In this document: positions 53,457 to 62,709 of the stretch, piece after piece | Layout of the letters: every line of letters begins with the position of its first letter | How positions within the stretch are numbered: position 1 is the first letter of the stretch | Assembly: GCA_001464765.1 (NCBI GenBank) | Contig: LNDV01000017.1 | Location: forward strand, 1-64,000 | Direction: 5' to 3' | Origin: Betaproteobacteria bacterium Ga0077526 | Lineage (GTDB): Bacteria; Pseudomonadota; Gammaproteobacteria; Burkholderiales; Ga0077523 | DNA: 64,000 nucleotides | Notes under the pieces: model-generated | Told to the model about the DNA's origin: nothing | Database searches by the model: none | Seen by the model: the letters and a program-made list of their open reading frames with translations, nothing else | Position numbers and translations under genes: made by a program

Positions 53457-54569
53457 TCAGTCGGCCCGTGACGGTTCCGCGGCCCAGCGCGCCCGCAGGC
53501 GGACGTCCGGTCCGAACCGCTTCAGATCCTGGATCTCGAGCGCCGGCATATCGGCCACCGCCAGCCCCGGCGGCAGTTCGAGCATGCCGCGGCTGGCGTC
53601 GCCCAGCAGTCGCGGCGCCAGATAGAAGACGAACTCGTCGACGGCGCGGGCTTCGACGAGGGCTGAATGCAGATTGATCCCGGCCTCGACCAGCACTTCG
53701 TTGATCTGGCGCTCGCCGAGCGTCTGCATCAGCGCGGCGAGATCCACCTTGCCGCCGGAGTCGGGCAGTCGCCACACCTCGGCTCCTCTTGCCCGCAGCG
53801 CCTCCGTCTTGGCTTCGTCTGCGGATGCCGTGGCGACGATCACACCGCCGCCTTCGAGAATGCGCGCATCGACCGGCATGCGCAGCCGGCTGTCGACCAC
53901 GATGCGCAGCGGCTGCCGCGTCGTCACGACGTCCCGGACCGTCAGCCGCGGATCATCATCGCGGAGCGTGCCGATGCCGGTCATCACGGCGCACGACCGC
54001 GCACGCCAGCGGTGGCCGTCGCGCCGCGCCTCGGGTCCGGTGATCCACTGGCTCGCGCCGTTCGGCAGAGCAGTCTTGCCATCGAGCGTCGCAGCGATCT
54101 TGATGCGAAGCCACGGCCGGCCACGCGTCATGCGCGAGACGAAACCGATGTTGAGTTCGCGGGCCTCGTGTTCCAGCACGCCGGTGGTGACGGCGATGCC
54201 GGCCTGTCTCAGGCGCTCCAGGCCGCGTCCCGCGACCTGCGGATTGGGGTCGACCATGGCCGCGACGACTCGCGAGACTCCCGCCGCGATGACGGCATCC
54301 GCGCAAGGCGGCGTGCGGCCGTGATGGGCGCAAGGTTCGAGCGTGACGTAGGCGGTCGCGCCCCGGGCCGCCTCGCCCGCCGCCTGCATCGCGACGATCT
54401 CCGCATGCGGTCCTCCGGCCTGCATGTGAAAGCCCTCGCCCACTACCGCCCCGTCACGGACGAGCACGCAACCGACGCGGGGATTGGGTGTGGTGGTGTT
54501 GAGTCCCTGCGCCGCCTGACGCAGGGCCCGCACCATGTAGCGGCGATCGATCTCGGAATCCGAACTCAT
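53457..54569 (-). CDS. ribD: Bifunctional riboflavin deaminase/reductase RibD
   Basis: A 370-residue fusion of pyrimidine deaminase and reductase. The deaminase (about 8–150) has the zinc motifs GGPHAEIVAM and LEPCAHHGRTPPC. The reductase (about 155–365) has RIKIAATLDGKTAL, a nucleotide-binding VMTGIGTLRDDDPRLTVR and NEVLVEAGINLHSAL. It follows nrdR by 21 bp. Confidence 0.96.
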   Translation of the reverse strand: MSSDSEIDRRYMVRALRQAAQGLNTTTPNPRVGCVLVRDGAVVGEGFHMQAGGPHAEIVAMQAAGEAARGATAYVTLEPCAHHGRTPPCADAVIAAGVSRVVAAMVDPNPQVAGRGLERLRQAGIAVTTGVLEHEARELNIGFVSRMTRGRPWLRIKIAATLDGKTALPNGASQWITGPEARRDGHRWRARSCAVMTGIGTLRDDDPRLTVRDVVTTRQPLRIVVDSRLRMPVDARILEGGGVIVATASADEAKTEALRARGAEVWRLPDSGGKVDLAALMQTLGERQINEVLVEAGINLHSALVEARAVDEFVFYLAPRLLGDASRGMLELPPGLAVADMPALEIQDLKRFGPDVRLRARWAAEPSRAD

Positions 54570-54590
54570 CAGAGTGACCGATTCGCGCCG

Positions 54591-55067
54591 CTAGCTGCCG
54601 CGGCGCTTGCGGGGGACGGGCTTCGCGACCTCCTCGATGGCATCGCGGAAGTCGTCCACGTCCTGGAAGTCCCGGTACACCGACGCAAAGCGGATGTACG
54701 CGACCTTGTCGAGCTTGTACAGCTCCTTCATCACCATCTGGCCCACCGTGCGCGACGGCACCTCGCGCTCGCCCAGCGCGAGCAGGCGTTGCGTGATCCG
54801 CTGGATCGCGGCATCCACCTGCTCGGTCGGGACGGGGCGCTTGTGGAGTGCGCGCGTGAAGCTCGTGCGCAGTTTCGCATCGTCGAACTCCGCGCGGTTG
54901 CCGCTCGTCTTCACGATCTGCGGCATGCGCAACTCCACCGTCTCGTAGGTGGTGAAGCGCTTGTCGCAGGACAGACACTTGCGCCGGCGGCGGATGCTTT
55001 CCGCATCCTCGCTCACGCGGGAGTCGACGACCTGCGTGTCGGGGTGACCACAGAACGGACACTTCAT
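54591..55067 (-). CDS. nrdR: Transcriptional repressor NrdR
   Basis: A 158-residue NrdR: an N-terminal zinc ribbon (MKCPFCG with Cys3/Cys6, and [12 protein letters not shown] with the second pair) and an ATP-cone domain (about 49–139, [15 protein letters not shown]). It senses ATP/dATP and represses ribonucleotide reductase genes. ATG at 55067 starts the invariant MKCPFCG. The basic tail VPRKRRGS is short. It lies 67 bp after glyA in the usual beta-proteobacterial order. Confidence 0.96.
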   Translation of the reverse strand: MKCPFCGHPDTQVVDSRVSEDAESIRRRRKCLSCDKRFTTYETVELRMPQIVKTSGNRAEFDDAKLRTSFTRALHKRPVPTEQVDAAIQRITQRLLALGEREVPSRTVGQMVMKELYKLDKVAYIRFASVYRDFQDVDDFRDAIEEVAKPVPRKRRGS

Positions 55068-55134
55068 GGGAGCCCTTTCGTGACCGCTTAGGGTCGCTCC
55101 GCACGCAGCCGCAGCCGGCGCCCCGCCACCGTCA

Positions 55135-56412
55135 TCACGCAGCCGCCTGTTTCGCGTGGCCGGCCATGCCGCTGTACACGGGGAAGCGGGCACAGAGCGC
55201 CGTCACTTCACCCGCCACCCGCGCGATCACCGCTTCGTCCTCCGGGGACTCCAGCACGTCGGCGATCCAGTGGGCAAGCTGCACGGCCTCGCGTTCACCG
55301 AAGCCGCGCGTGGTCATCGCCGGCGAGCCGATGCGGATGCCGCTCGTGACGAACGGTTTCTCGGGATCGTTGGGAATGGCGTTCTTGTTGACCGTCATGT
55401 GGGCGCGGCCCATGGCGGCCTCGGCCGCCTTGCCGGTGATCTTCTTGGCTCGGAGATCCAGCAGGAACATGTGGCTCTCGGTACGGCCGGACACGATGCG
55501 CAGGCCGCGCTCCGTCAGCACCGTGGCCATCGTCTGGGCGTTGGCCATCACCTGGGCCTGATAGCGGCGGAAGTCCTCCGTCATGGCCTCCTTGAAGGCG
55601 ACGGCCTTGGCCGCGATCACGTGCATCAGCGGCCCGCCCTGGATGCCGGGAAAGATCGCGGAGTTGAGGATCTTTTCGTGCTCGGCCTGCGACAGGATGA
55701 TGCCGCCTCGCGGACCGCGGAGGGTCTTGTGGGTCGTGCTGGTCACGAAGTGCGCAACGCCGACGGGATTCGGGTAGAGCCCCGCGGCCACGAGGCCGGC
55801 GTAGTGGGCCATGTCGACCAGCAGGTAGGCGCCGACGGCGTCGGCGATCTCGCGGAACTTCCTGAAGTCGATCCGCAGCGCGTAGGCCGAGGCGCCGGCG
55901 ACGATCACCTTGGGCTTGTGCTCATGGGCCAGCCGCTCGAGTTCGGCGTAGTCGATGACTTCTTCCGGGGTGAGGCCGTAGGCGACCGCGTGGTAGAGCT
56001 TGCCCGACAGGTTGACGGGCGAGCCGTGCGTCAGGTGCCCGCCGTGGGCCAGGGACATGCCGAGAATCGTCTCGCCCGGCTTCAGCACTGCCGCGTACAC
56101 CGCCTGATTGGCCTGCGAACCGGAGTGCGGCTGCACATTCGCGTACTCGGCACCGAAGAGCTTCTTCGCGCGCTCGATGGCGAGCTGTTCGGCGACGTCC
56201 ACGTACTCGCAGCCGCCGTAGTAGCGCTTGCCGGGGTAGCCCTCGGCGTACTTGTTCGTCAGGACCGAGCCCTGGGCTTCCAGCACCCGGGGGCTCGCGT
56301 AGTTCTCGGACGCGATGAGTTCGATGTGATCTTCCTGGCGCTGGCGCTCCGCCCCGAGGGCGAGGGCGAGTTCCGGGTCGAAGGACCCGATCGTGTCTTG
56401 GCTGCTGAACAT
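55135..56412 (-). CDS. glyA: Serine hydroxymethyltransferase
   Basis: A 425-residue PLP enzyme linking serine/glycine to one-carbon folate metabolism. Key blocks are [40 protein letters not shown], the [15 protein letters not shown] loop and the PLP-lysine motif [18 protein letters not shown] at 56412 gives the standard N-terminus. An inverted repeat (GCCCCG at 56434–56439 with CGGGGC at 56451–56456) lies just upstream and may affect its promoter or leader. Confidence 0.97.
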   Translation of the reverse strand: MFSSQDTIGSFDPELALALGAERQRQEDHIELIASENYASPRVLEAQGSVLTNKYAEGYPGKRYYGGCEYVDVAEQLAIERAKKLFGAEYANVQPHSGSQANQAVYAAVLKPGETILGMSLAHGGHLTHGSPVNLSGKLYHAVAYGLTPEEVIDYAELERLAHEHKPKVIVAGASAYALRIDFRKFREIADAVGAYLLVDMAHYAGLVAAGLYPNPVGVAHFVTSTTHKTLRGPRGGIILSQAEHEKILNSAIFPGIQGGPLMHVIAAKAVAFKEAMTEDFRRYQAQVMANAQTMATVLTERGLRIVSGRTESHMFLLDLRAKKITGKAAEAAMGRAHMTVNKNAIPNDPEKPFVTSGIRIGSPAMTTRGFGEREAVQLAHWIADVLESPEDEAVIARVAGEVTALCARFPVYSGMAGHAKQAAA

Positions 56413-56520
56413 GGTGATCCCGAGGGCGATTGAGCCCCGAATGGTAACACCGGGGCACCGGCCGGCCCGCTGCGGAGGGGTGGAAATGCCTTGCCGATGA
56501 GTCGGTTGCGGCATCGCACA

Positions 56521-56550
56521 TGGTCATCGCCGGGTGCCTTGGCGTATGAT
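56521..56550 (+). promoter_or_regulatory. Candidate sigma-70 promoter of cstA
   Basis: TGGTCA (56521–56526) and TATGAT (56545–56550), 18 bp apart, give four- and five-of-six matches to the −35 and −10 consensus. Transcription would start near 56557, leaving a leader of about 110 nt before cstA. Confidence 0.42.
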
Positions 56551-56563
56551 CCCGCCGTTCTGC

Positions 56564-56585
56564 CGCGGACAGGGAAGAGTCCGCG
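56564..56585 (+). promoter_or_regulatory. Leader hairpin of cstA with CsrA-like site in the loop
   Basis: CGCGGAC/GTCCGCG form a perfect 7-bp stem presenting the loop AGGGAAGA. Read through the stem end, the sequence ACAGGGAAG closely resembles the CsrA consensus ACARGGAUG. Further GGA triplets occur at 56587–56589 and in the AGGAGGA ribosome site at 56651–56657. E. coli cstA is repressed by CsrA, so the same control is plausible here. Confidence 0.42.
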
Positions 56586-56666
56586 TGGAGGCTGGCGGCA
56601 CCCTCGGCTGGGATGCCACGCCGGCCCCGTCGTTTCCATGCAAAAAGACCAGGAGGAGTCCCTGAA

Positions 56667-58730
56667 ATGCCGAATGTCCTGTCGAAACTGATGTGGCTGG
56701 TCATCGCGCTCCTGGGCGCGTCGGCCATCGCCAGCATCGCGACCCACCGGGGCGAGTCGATCAATGCCCTGTGGTTCATCGCGGCGGCGGTGTGCACTTA
56801 CCTGATCGCCTACCGCTTCTACAGCGCGTGGATCTGCGCCAAGGTCCTCGTCCTCGACGAGACCCGCGCGACGCCTGCCGAACGGTTCAACAACGGGCGG
56901 GACTACATTCCCACCAACAAGTGGGTGGCCTTCGGTCACCACTTCGCCGCCATCGCCGGCCCGGGCCCGCTCATCGGACCCACCCTCGCGATGCAGTTCG
57001 GCTACCTGCCGGGCACGCTCTGGATCCTTGCGGGCTCCGTGCTCGGGGGCTGCGTGCAGGACATGGTGATCATGTTCTGTTCCACCCGTCGCGACGGCCG
57101 CTCCCTCGGCCAGATGGCGAAGGACGAACTCGGCGCCATCGGCGGCTGGGCCGCGATGATCGGCGCGCTGATGATCATCATCATCCTGATCGCCGTGCTG
57201 GGTCTCGTGATCGTCAAGGCGATGAAGCACAGCCCGTGGGCCACTGCCACCGTGCTCGGCACCATTCCCGTCGCCATGCTGATCGGCATCTACATGCGCG
57301 GCATCCGGCCCGGACGTGTGCTGGAAGGCTCGCTGATCGGCATCGCGCTGCTGCTCTTCTGTGTCTGGGGCGGCTCCTACGTGAACGGCAGCGAAGCGCT
57401 CAAGAGCTACTTCGACTGGAACGACATGCAGTGCGCCTGGTTCGTCATGATCTACGGCTTCGCGGCCGCGGCGCTTCCGGTGTGGCTGCTTCTGGCCCCG
57501 CGTGACTACCTGTCGACCTTCCTCAAGCTGGGTGTGGTGTTCATGCTGGCCGCGGCCATCATCGTGCTCTCGCCCACTGTGAAGATGCCTGCACTCACAC
57601 AGTTCATCGACGGCACAGGCCCCATCTTCAGCGGCACGCTGTTCCCCTTCGTCTTCATCACCATCGCGTGCGGCGCGATCTCCGGCTTCCATTCTCTGGT
57701 GTCCTCCGGCACCACGCCGAAGCTGCTGGCGAACGAGAAGGAGATCCGCATGATCGGCTACGGGAGCATGGCGCTCGAGTCGTTCGTGGCGATCATGGCG
57801 GTCGTCGCCGCCACGGTGATGGAACCGGGCGTCTACTTCGCCATCAACAGCCCGGCGGGCGTGGTCGGCAAGGAAGCCGCGGATGCGGTCGCGAAGATCA
57901 CCTCCTGGGGCTACCCGGTCACGGTCGACCAGATGTCGGTGCTGGCCAGCGAGATGGGTGAAAAGACCCTCTTCGCCCGGACCGGCGGTGCGCCTTCGCT
58001 GGCGGTCGGCATGGCCACGATCTTCAGCAGCACCTTCGGCGGCAAGCTCCTCGACATGTGGTATCACTTCGCCATCATGTTCGAGGTGCTGTTCATCCTC
58101 ACCACGCTGGATGCCGGCACCCGCGTGGGCCGCTTCATGCTGCAGGACCTGTTGCGCCATGTGTCGCCCGCGCTCGGCAACGTGTCGTCCTATCCGGCGA
58201 CCGTTCTCGCGAGCTTCGTGTTCGTGGCGGCGTGGGGTTACTTCCTCGTCCAGGGAGTGCAGGACCCGCTGGGTGGCGTGAACATCCTGTGGCCGCTGTT
58301 CGGCATCTCGAACCAGTTGCTCGCGGGCATCGCGCTCACGGTGGCGACCGGCATCATCATCAAGATGGGAAAGGTGCGGTTCTCGTGGGTCACGGGCCTG
58401 CCGCTCACGTGGCTCGCCATCGTGTGCACGTCCGCGGCGGTGGAGAAGGTGTTCAGCTCCAACCCGAAGGTGGGCTTCCTGGCCGGCGCCAACAAGCTCG
58501 CGGCGGATCTCGCCTCCGGCGTGCTGCCGCCCGACAAGGTGGCCTCCGCCCCGGCGCTGATCCTCGGCCAGCGCATCGACGCCGTCCTGGCGATGCTGTT
58601 CGCGATCATCCTGTGGATCGTGATTCTCGACATGCTGCGCATGAGCATCCGGTTCCTGAACGGCAAGCCGGTGATGCCGCTGTCGGAATCGCCTCACACC
58701 CAGACCCAGCTCGCCTGGGCGCGGGACTGA
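56667..58730 (+). CDS. cstA: Carbon-starvation transporter CstA
   Basis: A 687-residue membrane protein with about 16–18 hydrophobic helices. CstA signatures include FNNGRDYIPTNKWVAFGHHF, AAIAGPGPLIGPTLA, SGFHSLVSSGTTPKL and FEVLFILTTLDAGTRVGRF. Family members import pyruvate or peptides under carbon limitation. The start at 56667 has a perfect AGGAGG site. The small YbdD-type gene follows 60 bp later, the usual pairing. Confidence 0.95.
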   Translation: MPNVLSKLMWLVIALLGASAIASIATHRGESINALWFIAAAVCTYLIAYRFYSAWICAKVLVLDETRATPAERFNNGRDYIPTNKWVAFGHHFAAIAGPGPLIGPTLAMQFGYLPGTLWILAGSVLGGCVQDMVIMFCSTRRDGRSLGQMAKDELGAIGGWAAMIGALMIIIILIAVLGLVIVKAMKHSPWATATVLGTIPVAMLIGIYMRGIRPGRVLEGSLIGIALLLFCVWGGSYVNGSEALKSYFDWNDMQCAWFVMIYGFAAAALPVWLLLAPRDYLSTFLKLGVVFMLAAAIIVLSPTVKMPALTQFIDGTGPIFSGTLFPFVFITIACGAISGFHSLVSSGTTPKLLANEKEIRMIGYGSMALESFVAIMAVVAATVMEPGVYFAINSPAGVVGKEAADAVAKITSWGYPVTVDQMSVLASEMGEKTLFARTGGAPSLAVGMATIFSSTFGGKLLDMWYHFAIMFEVLFILTTLDAGTRVGRFMLQDLLRHVSPALGNVSSYPATVLASFVFVAAWGYFLVQGVQDPLGGVNILWPLFGISNQLLAGIALTVATGIIIKMGKVRFSWVTGLPLTWLAIVCTSAAVEKVFSSNPKVGFLAGANKLAADLASGVLPPDKVASAPALILGQRIDAVLAMLFAIILWIVILDMLRMSIRFLNGKPVMPLSESPHTQTQLAWARD

Positions 58731-58790
58731 CCATCACGATTGCGGACCCCGGCCCCGGGGTCCGCCGTTGCACTCCCGTCTCTGCCCCCC

Positions 58791-58970
58791 ATGCGTGACG
58801 ACCTGCGGAAGCTGTGGGACTTCATGCGCGAAGTCACGGGGGACGACGCCTACGAGCGCTATCTGGAACGCCATCGGCGCACCCACCCCGACGTCACACC
58901 GCTCACCGAGAAGGAGTTCTTCGCCTCGGAGCAGGAGCGCAAGTGGGACGGCATCAATCGGTGTTGTTAG
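58791..58970 (+). CDS. YbdD/YjiX-family partner of CstA
   Basis: A 59-residue protein with the family core REVTGDDAYERYLERH, LTEKEFFASEQERKWDG and a terminal Cys-Cys (NRCC, then TAG). Some relatives carry selenocysteine at the last position; here it is an ordinary TGT cysteine codon. It sits directly after cstA and probably assists or modulates that transporter. A second, divergent family member lies at 26961–27188. Confidence 0.9.
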   Translation: MRDDLRKLWDFMREVTGDDAYERYLERHRRTHPDVTPLTEKEFFASEQERKWDGINRCC

Positions 58971-59020
58971 CGGACGTCCCCGGAGTCGGGCCACGAATCC
59001 CGCCCCGATCCGCGATACGC

Positions 59021-59092
59021 GTAGCCCGGCCTCCGGCCGGGGCCAGTGATCGCGCGGCGAATGGCGGTTGCCCCGGGCGAAGCCCGGGCTAC
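59021..59092. repeat. Inverted REP pair (BIME-like)
   Basis: GTAGCCCGGCCTCCGGCCGGG (from 59021) and CCCGGGCGAAGCCCGGGCTAC (to 59092) are two REP-like palindromes in head-to-head orientation, each with a GTAGCCCGG head. They match the elements at 42251–42326 and are typical of sequences mobilised by REP-associated transposases; no such transposase is in the window. Confidence 0.75.
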
Positions 59093-59102
59093 GGACCTCA
59101 CC

Positions 59103-59182
59103 CTTCCCTCTTCCCCCTTCCCCCTTCCCCTCGCCTTCACACCTTCACACCTTCACGTCTTCACGTCTTCACGTCTTCACAG
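59103..59182. repeat. Adjacent heptamer and octamer tandem repeats
   Basis: TTCCCCC repeats (about 59111–59130, with a decayed unit before) are the complement of the heptamer array at the window start. They are followed by six copies of CTTCAC plus AC, GT or AG (59135–59182), an 8-bp array in two homogenised blocks. It ends 7 bp from the dehydrogenase stop codon. The rest of the 58971–59189 spacer shows nothing else. Confidence 0.85.
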
Positions 59183-59189
59183 CCCAGAC

Positions 59190-60320
59190 CTACCAAGCCG
59201 CCTCCAGCAACCCGAGATACTCCTCCACCGTCGGCTTGCGCGGATTGGTTCCGTGGCAATGATCCTTCGGTGCGGCTTCGGCGATGCTCTGCAGCACGCT
59301 GCGTGGCACACCCATCGCCTGAAGGCCCGCAGGCAACCCCAGGCGCCCGTTGAGATCGGCGATTGCCTGAGCGACATCCGCCCCTTTGGGTAGCGCCATC
59401 GCGGCAGCGAGGCGGGACAGCTTGTCGCCCACGTGGCCCGCATTGAAGCGGATCACCGCGGGCAGCAGCACCGCATTCAATGTCCCGTGATGGAGCTTGA
59501 GGTCGTGCAGCGCGCCCAGCGGATGGGACAGCGCATGCACGGCACCGAGCCCCTTCTGGAATGCGAGCGCCCCTTCCATCGCGGCCATCATCATGTTCCA
59601 GCGGGCTTCGCGATTCTTGCCGTCGCGGGTGGCGGTCTCGATGTGTGCGGAGGCCTTGGCGAGGCCGTCGAGGGCGATCGCCTCGGCGGGCGGATTGATC
59701 AGCGGCGAAAGGAAGGTCTCGATGCAGTGGGCCATGGCGTCCATCCCGGTCGCGGCGGTGAGCATCGGGGGCAGACCCACCGTGAGGTCCGGATCGCAGA
59801 TCGCGACCTTGGGCAGGAGATGCGGTGACAGGAAGCCCAGCTTGCGGCCGTCGTTCAGCACGATGACCGACCCACGACCGACTTCGCTGCCGGTGCCGGC
59901 TGTCGTGGGAATAGCGATGAGCGGCGCAACGGCAGCGGTGATCTTCGCGCCACCGCCTTCCACCGCGGCGTACTGCACGAGCGGGCCGGGGTGCGTGGCC
60001 AGCAGGGCGACGGCTTTGCCGAGATCCAGCGACGAGCCCCCGCCCATCGCGATGATGCCGTCGGCCCCGACCGCGCGGTAGCGCTCGAGGGCAGCGAGGG
60101 TCGCGGCCTCGGTCGGATTGGGCGGCGTGCCGTCGAACACTTCGAAGCCCAGTGAGGCGTCCAGACTCTCCTTCAGGCGGTCGAGCAGTCCGCTCGCACG
60201 GATGCCCGCATCGGTGACGATCAGCGGCCTGCCGATGCCGAGTCTCTTGCACTCCGCGGACACCATGCCGATGGCGCCGAAGTCGAACTGCGCCGTGGTC
60301 AGATAGCCGATGGTTGCCAT
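59190..60320 (-). CDS. Iron-containing alcohol dehydrogenase
   Basis: A 376-residue group III alcohol dehydrogenase. The NAD-binding GGGSSLDLGKA and PTTAGTGSEVGRGSV are intact. Metal ligands fit DAMAHCIETFLSP (Asp and His) and HPLGALHDLKLHHG (two His). It reduces or oxidises small aldehydes/alcohols; the physiological substrate is unknown. It is transcribed towards the repeat-rich spacer and is not linked to the GMC cassette. Confidence 0.93.
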   Translation of the reverse strand: MATIGYLTTAQFDFGAIGMVSAECKRLGIGRPLIVTDAGIRASGLLDRLKESLDASLGFEVFDGTPPNPTEAATLAALERYRAVGADGIIAMGGGSSLDLGKAVALLATHPGPLVQYAAVEGGGAKITAAVAPLIAIPTTAGTGSEVGRGSVIVLNDGRKLGFLSPHLLPKVAICDPDLTVGLPPMLTAATGMDAMAHCIETFLSPLINPPAEAIALDGLAKASAHIETATRDGKNREARWNMMMAAMEGALAFQKGLGAVHALSHPLGALHDLKLHHGTLNAVLLPAVIRFNAGHVGDKLSRLAAAMALPKGADVAQAIADLNGRLGLPAGLQAMGVPRSVLQSIAEAAPKDHCHGTNPRKPTVEEYLGLLEAAW

Positions 60321-60408
60321 GCACTCCCCCTGTGTCTTCGTTTGGATGACGGACCGGATGGTCCCATGATCGGATTATCGTCGAAGCACTGCGGCAACCG
60401 GAGTCCGG

Positions 60409-61293
60409 TCAGTCGCGACGACGGTCCTTCTCGATCTCGCGGCGCAACTGTGCGATCTCCTCGCGCAGCGAGCGCACGTCGCGATGCAACTCATGCACGA
60501 CCGCGCGTTCCTCCTCCCCGATCATTCGCGCGACCTCGACGCGCAGCTGGCGGATGTCCTCGTGCATCTCCTGCCGCATGCGGCTCTCGTCTTCGCCGAT
60601 CACCAGCGCCGCGACGTTGGCGGTGAGCAGGGAGATCGTCGCCACGCCCACGATGACGATGAAGACCGCGAACAGACGTGCAGCCGGTGTCGTCGGCGCG
60701 AAATCTCCGTAGCCGACCGTGGCACCCGTGACGAAAGCGAGCCACAGCCCCTCCGAAAAACTGTGCACGGTCGGCTCCAGCCAGTAGAAGCCGAACCCGG
60801 AGGCGATGAGCGCCACGAAACCGAACGCCAGCAGATATGGCAGCCCGCCCTTGCGAAACAGAAAGCGGCTCGCCGCGAAAGCGCGAGCCAGCAGCATGGC
60901 AACCAGCACCACGCGCAGCAGCCGGACCAGCGCCACCCATTCGGTCTCTATGCCCGCGACACTTGCCAGACCGAACACGACCACGAGCACGTCCAGCCAG
61001 TTGCGGGCGAGATAGCGCCCCTTCTGACGGGTGAGGCTGAGCATCCACGCCAACTCGGCCGCGAACGCGACGAGGATGACGATCTCGATGAACGACCCGA
61101 GCAGCCGGAAGGAACGACGCCCCTCGGCAAACTCTTCCAGGTAGAACGCGGGAATGGACAGCAGGGCGATGCCGATCATCACCCAGTGCAGGCGGCGCTC
61201 CCAGCGGTACGCGATATCCCGCTCGCCGGGGGGGACGCCGCCGATACCTAGCCACTGCTTGCCGCGGTGCCCCTCCCCCGAGTGCGTGGACAT
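60409..61293 (-). CDS. Voltage-gated-type potassium channel protein
   Basis: A 294-residue six-helix channel subunit. Helices lie at about 34–50, 65–86, 98–115, 118–140 (an S4-like segment with spaced arginines), 152–170 and 203–225, with the pore filter TVGYGD at 192–197. The C-terminal 230–294 is a charged coiled coil, which may set tetramer assembly. There is no RCK/TrkA-N domain. ATG at 61293 lies 16 bp after pmbA; a GTG at 61317 overlapping the pmbA stop is an alternative. Confidence 0.9.
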   Translation of the reverse strand: MSTHSGEGHRGKQWLGIGGVPPGERDIAYRWERRLHWVMIGIALLSIPAFYLEEFAEGRRSFRLLGSFIEIVILVAFAAELAWMLSLTRQKGRYLARNWLDVLVVVFGLASVAGIETEWVALVRLLRVVLVAMLLARAFAASRFLFRKGGLPYLLAFGFVALIASGFGFYWLEPTVHSFSEGLWLAFVTGATVGYGDFAPTTPAARLFAVFIVIVGVATISLLTANVAALVIGEDESRMRQEMHEDIRQLRVEVARMIGEEERAVVHELHRDVRSLREEIAQLRREIEKDRRRD

Positions 61294-61309
61294 AAGCTCG
61301 CCCGTGCGA

Positions 61310-62653
61310 TCAGTCACCCGCCACCGTGAGTTCGTCCAGCAGGATCGACCCGCACTGCCGTGAGCCGCGCCGAAGGACGTCCGTCCCCGCGGCGACGATG
61401 CCCTGGAACATCGTGCGCATGTTGCCGGCCACGGTGATTTCGTGGACCGGATAGGCGATCTCGCCGCCTTCGACCCAGAATCCGGCGGCGCCGCGCGAGT
61501 AGTCGCCCGTGACCATGTTGAGACCCTGGCCCAGCATCTCGGTGACGAGCAGGCCGGTGCCCAGCTTGCGCAGGAGTTCCTCGAAGCTCTCGCCCGTGGA
61601 CTGCAGGATGAGGTTGTGCGTGCCGCCCGCATTGCCCGTGGACTTCATGCCGAGCTTGCGCGCCGAGTAACTGCCGAGGAAGTAACCGTTCAGCACACCG
61701 TTGGTGACGACGTCGCGGTCTTGCGTGGCAACCCCCTCGTCGTCGAACGCACCGCTCGCAATGCCGCGCGGAATGCTCGCGACGTCGCGGATCGACACGA
61801 CGGGCGAGAACACCGGCTTGCCGAGCGCATCGAGCAGGAACGACGACTTGCGGTACAGGCTGCCACCGCTCACCGCGCCGGCGAAATGCCCGAGCAGCGA
61901 AGCGGCGATGGGCGCCTCGAACAGGACCGGACACTTGGTCGTGGGGATCTTGCGGCCACCCAGCCGGGCGACGCTGCGCCGGCCGGCCTTGCGCCCGACC
62001 TCGGCAGCGGCCTCGAGATCGTCAGCGTGACGGGCGAAGGTGTACCAGTCGTCGCGCTGCATGTCGTCGCCCTTGCCCGCCACCACCGAACACGAGACAC
62101 TGTGCCGCGTCGCGGGGAAGCCTTCGAGGAACCCGAGCGAATTGCCGTACACGAACTGCGACGCATGGGTGCCGACCGACCCGCCCTCGGTGTTGCCGAT
62201 CCGCGGGTCCACGCCCAGGGCTGCCGCTTCGCATTCCCGGGCGATCTCGATGGCCTGCTCCACGGAAAGATCCCACGGGTGATACAGGTCGAGATTCGCC
62301 GGATTGCGCGCCAGCAGTTCAGCGTCGGCAAGGCCGGCGCAGTCGTCCTCGGCCGTGTGGGTCGCGATGGAAATCGCGGCGCGTACCGTATCGGCCAGAG
62401 CCTTCGGGGACAGATCCGCGCTCGACGCGTGCCCCCGGCGGGAACCGAGGTACACCGTGACGCCGACGCCCTTGTCGCGGTTGTACTCGATGGTCTCCAC
62501 TTCGCCCCGCCGCACCGTGACCGACTGCCCGAAACTCTCGTTCACGTCGACCTCCGCGCTGCTAGCGCCCTGTTCACGGGCGAGACGCAGCACATCGGCA
62601 GCGACGGACTTGAGAGTGGCAAGATCGTACGAAAAGCGGGGGGTATCTTTCAC
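61310..62653 (-). CDS. pmbA: Metalloprotease subunit PmbA/TldE
   Basis: A 447-residue protein matching PmbA (TldE), the non-catalytic partner of TldD. It shares the TldD fold (RRGEVETIEYNRDKGVGVTVY, SIRDVASIPRG, GYFLGSYSARKLGM), but the position of the metal motif reads FEAPIAASLLGHFAGA, so it lacks the HExxxH site as expected. GTG at 62653 gives the standard family length; an in-frame ATG at 62707 would place coding sequence over the likely promoter (TATGAT on the minus strand, 62693–62698). It is divergent from yjgA. Confidence 0.93.
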   Translation of the reverse strand: MKDTPRFSYDLATLKSVAADVLRLAREQGASSAEVDVNESFGQSVTVRRGEVETIEYNRDKGVGVTVYLGSRRGHASSADLSPKALADTVRAAISIATHTAEDDCAGLADAELLARNPANLDLYHPWDLSVEQAIEIARECEAAALGVDPRIGNTEGGSVGTHASQFVYGNSLGFLEGFPATRHSVSCSVVAGKGDDMQRDDWYTFARHADDLEAAAEVGRKAGRRSVARLGGRKIPTTKCPVLFEAPIAASLLGHFAGAVSGGSLYRKSSFLLDALGKPVFSPVVSIRDVASIPRGIASGAFDDEGVATQDRDVVTNGVLNGYFLGSYSARKLGMKSTGNAGGTHNLILQSTGESFEELLRKLGTGLLVTEMLGQGLNMVTGDYSRGAAGFWVEGGEIAYPVHEITVAGNMRTMFQGIVAAGTDVLRRGSRQCGSILLDELTVAGD

Positions 62654-62709
62654 GGAGGAGACTCTAGGATGATGGGGACAGGCAAGTTCTTTATCATAGC
62701 AAGCCACTT

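Noticed and set aside
56413..58697. A very long open frame antisense to cstA, reading into glyA
   Set aside because: Its sequence is low-complexity His/Glu/Arg shadow of cstA codons; glyA has its own well-supported start at 56412.
58960..58970. Selenocysteine codon at the end of the CstA-linked YbdD protein
   Set aside because: The last two codons are TGT TGT followed by TAG; there is no in-frame TGA and no SECIS-like hairpin directly after it.
59135..59182. CRISPR-like array
   Set aside because: Units are contiguous 8-bp repeats without spacers, and no cas genes are present.
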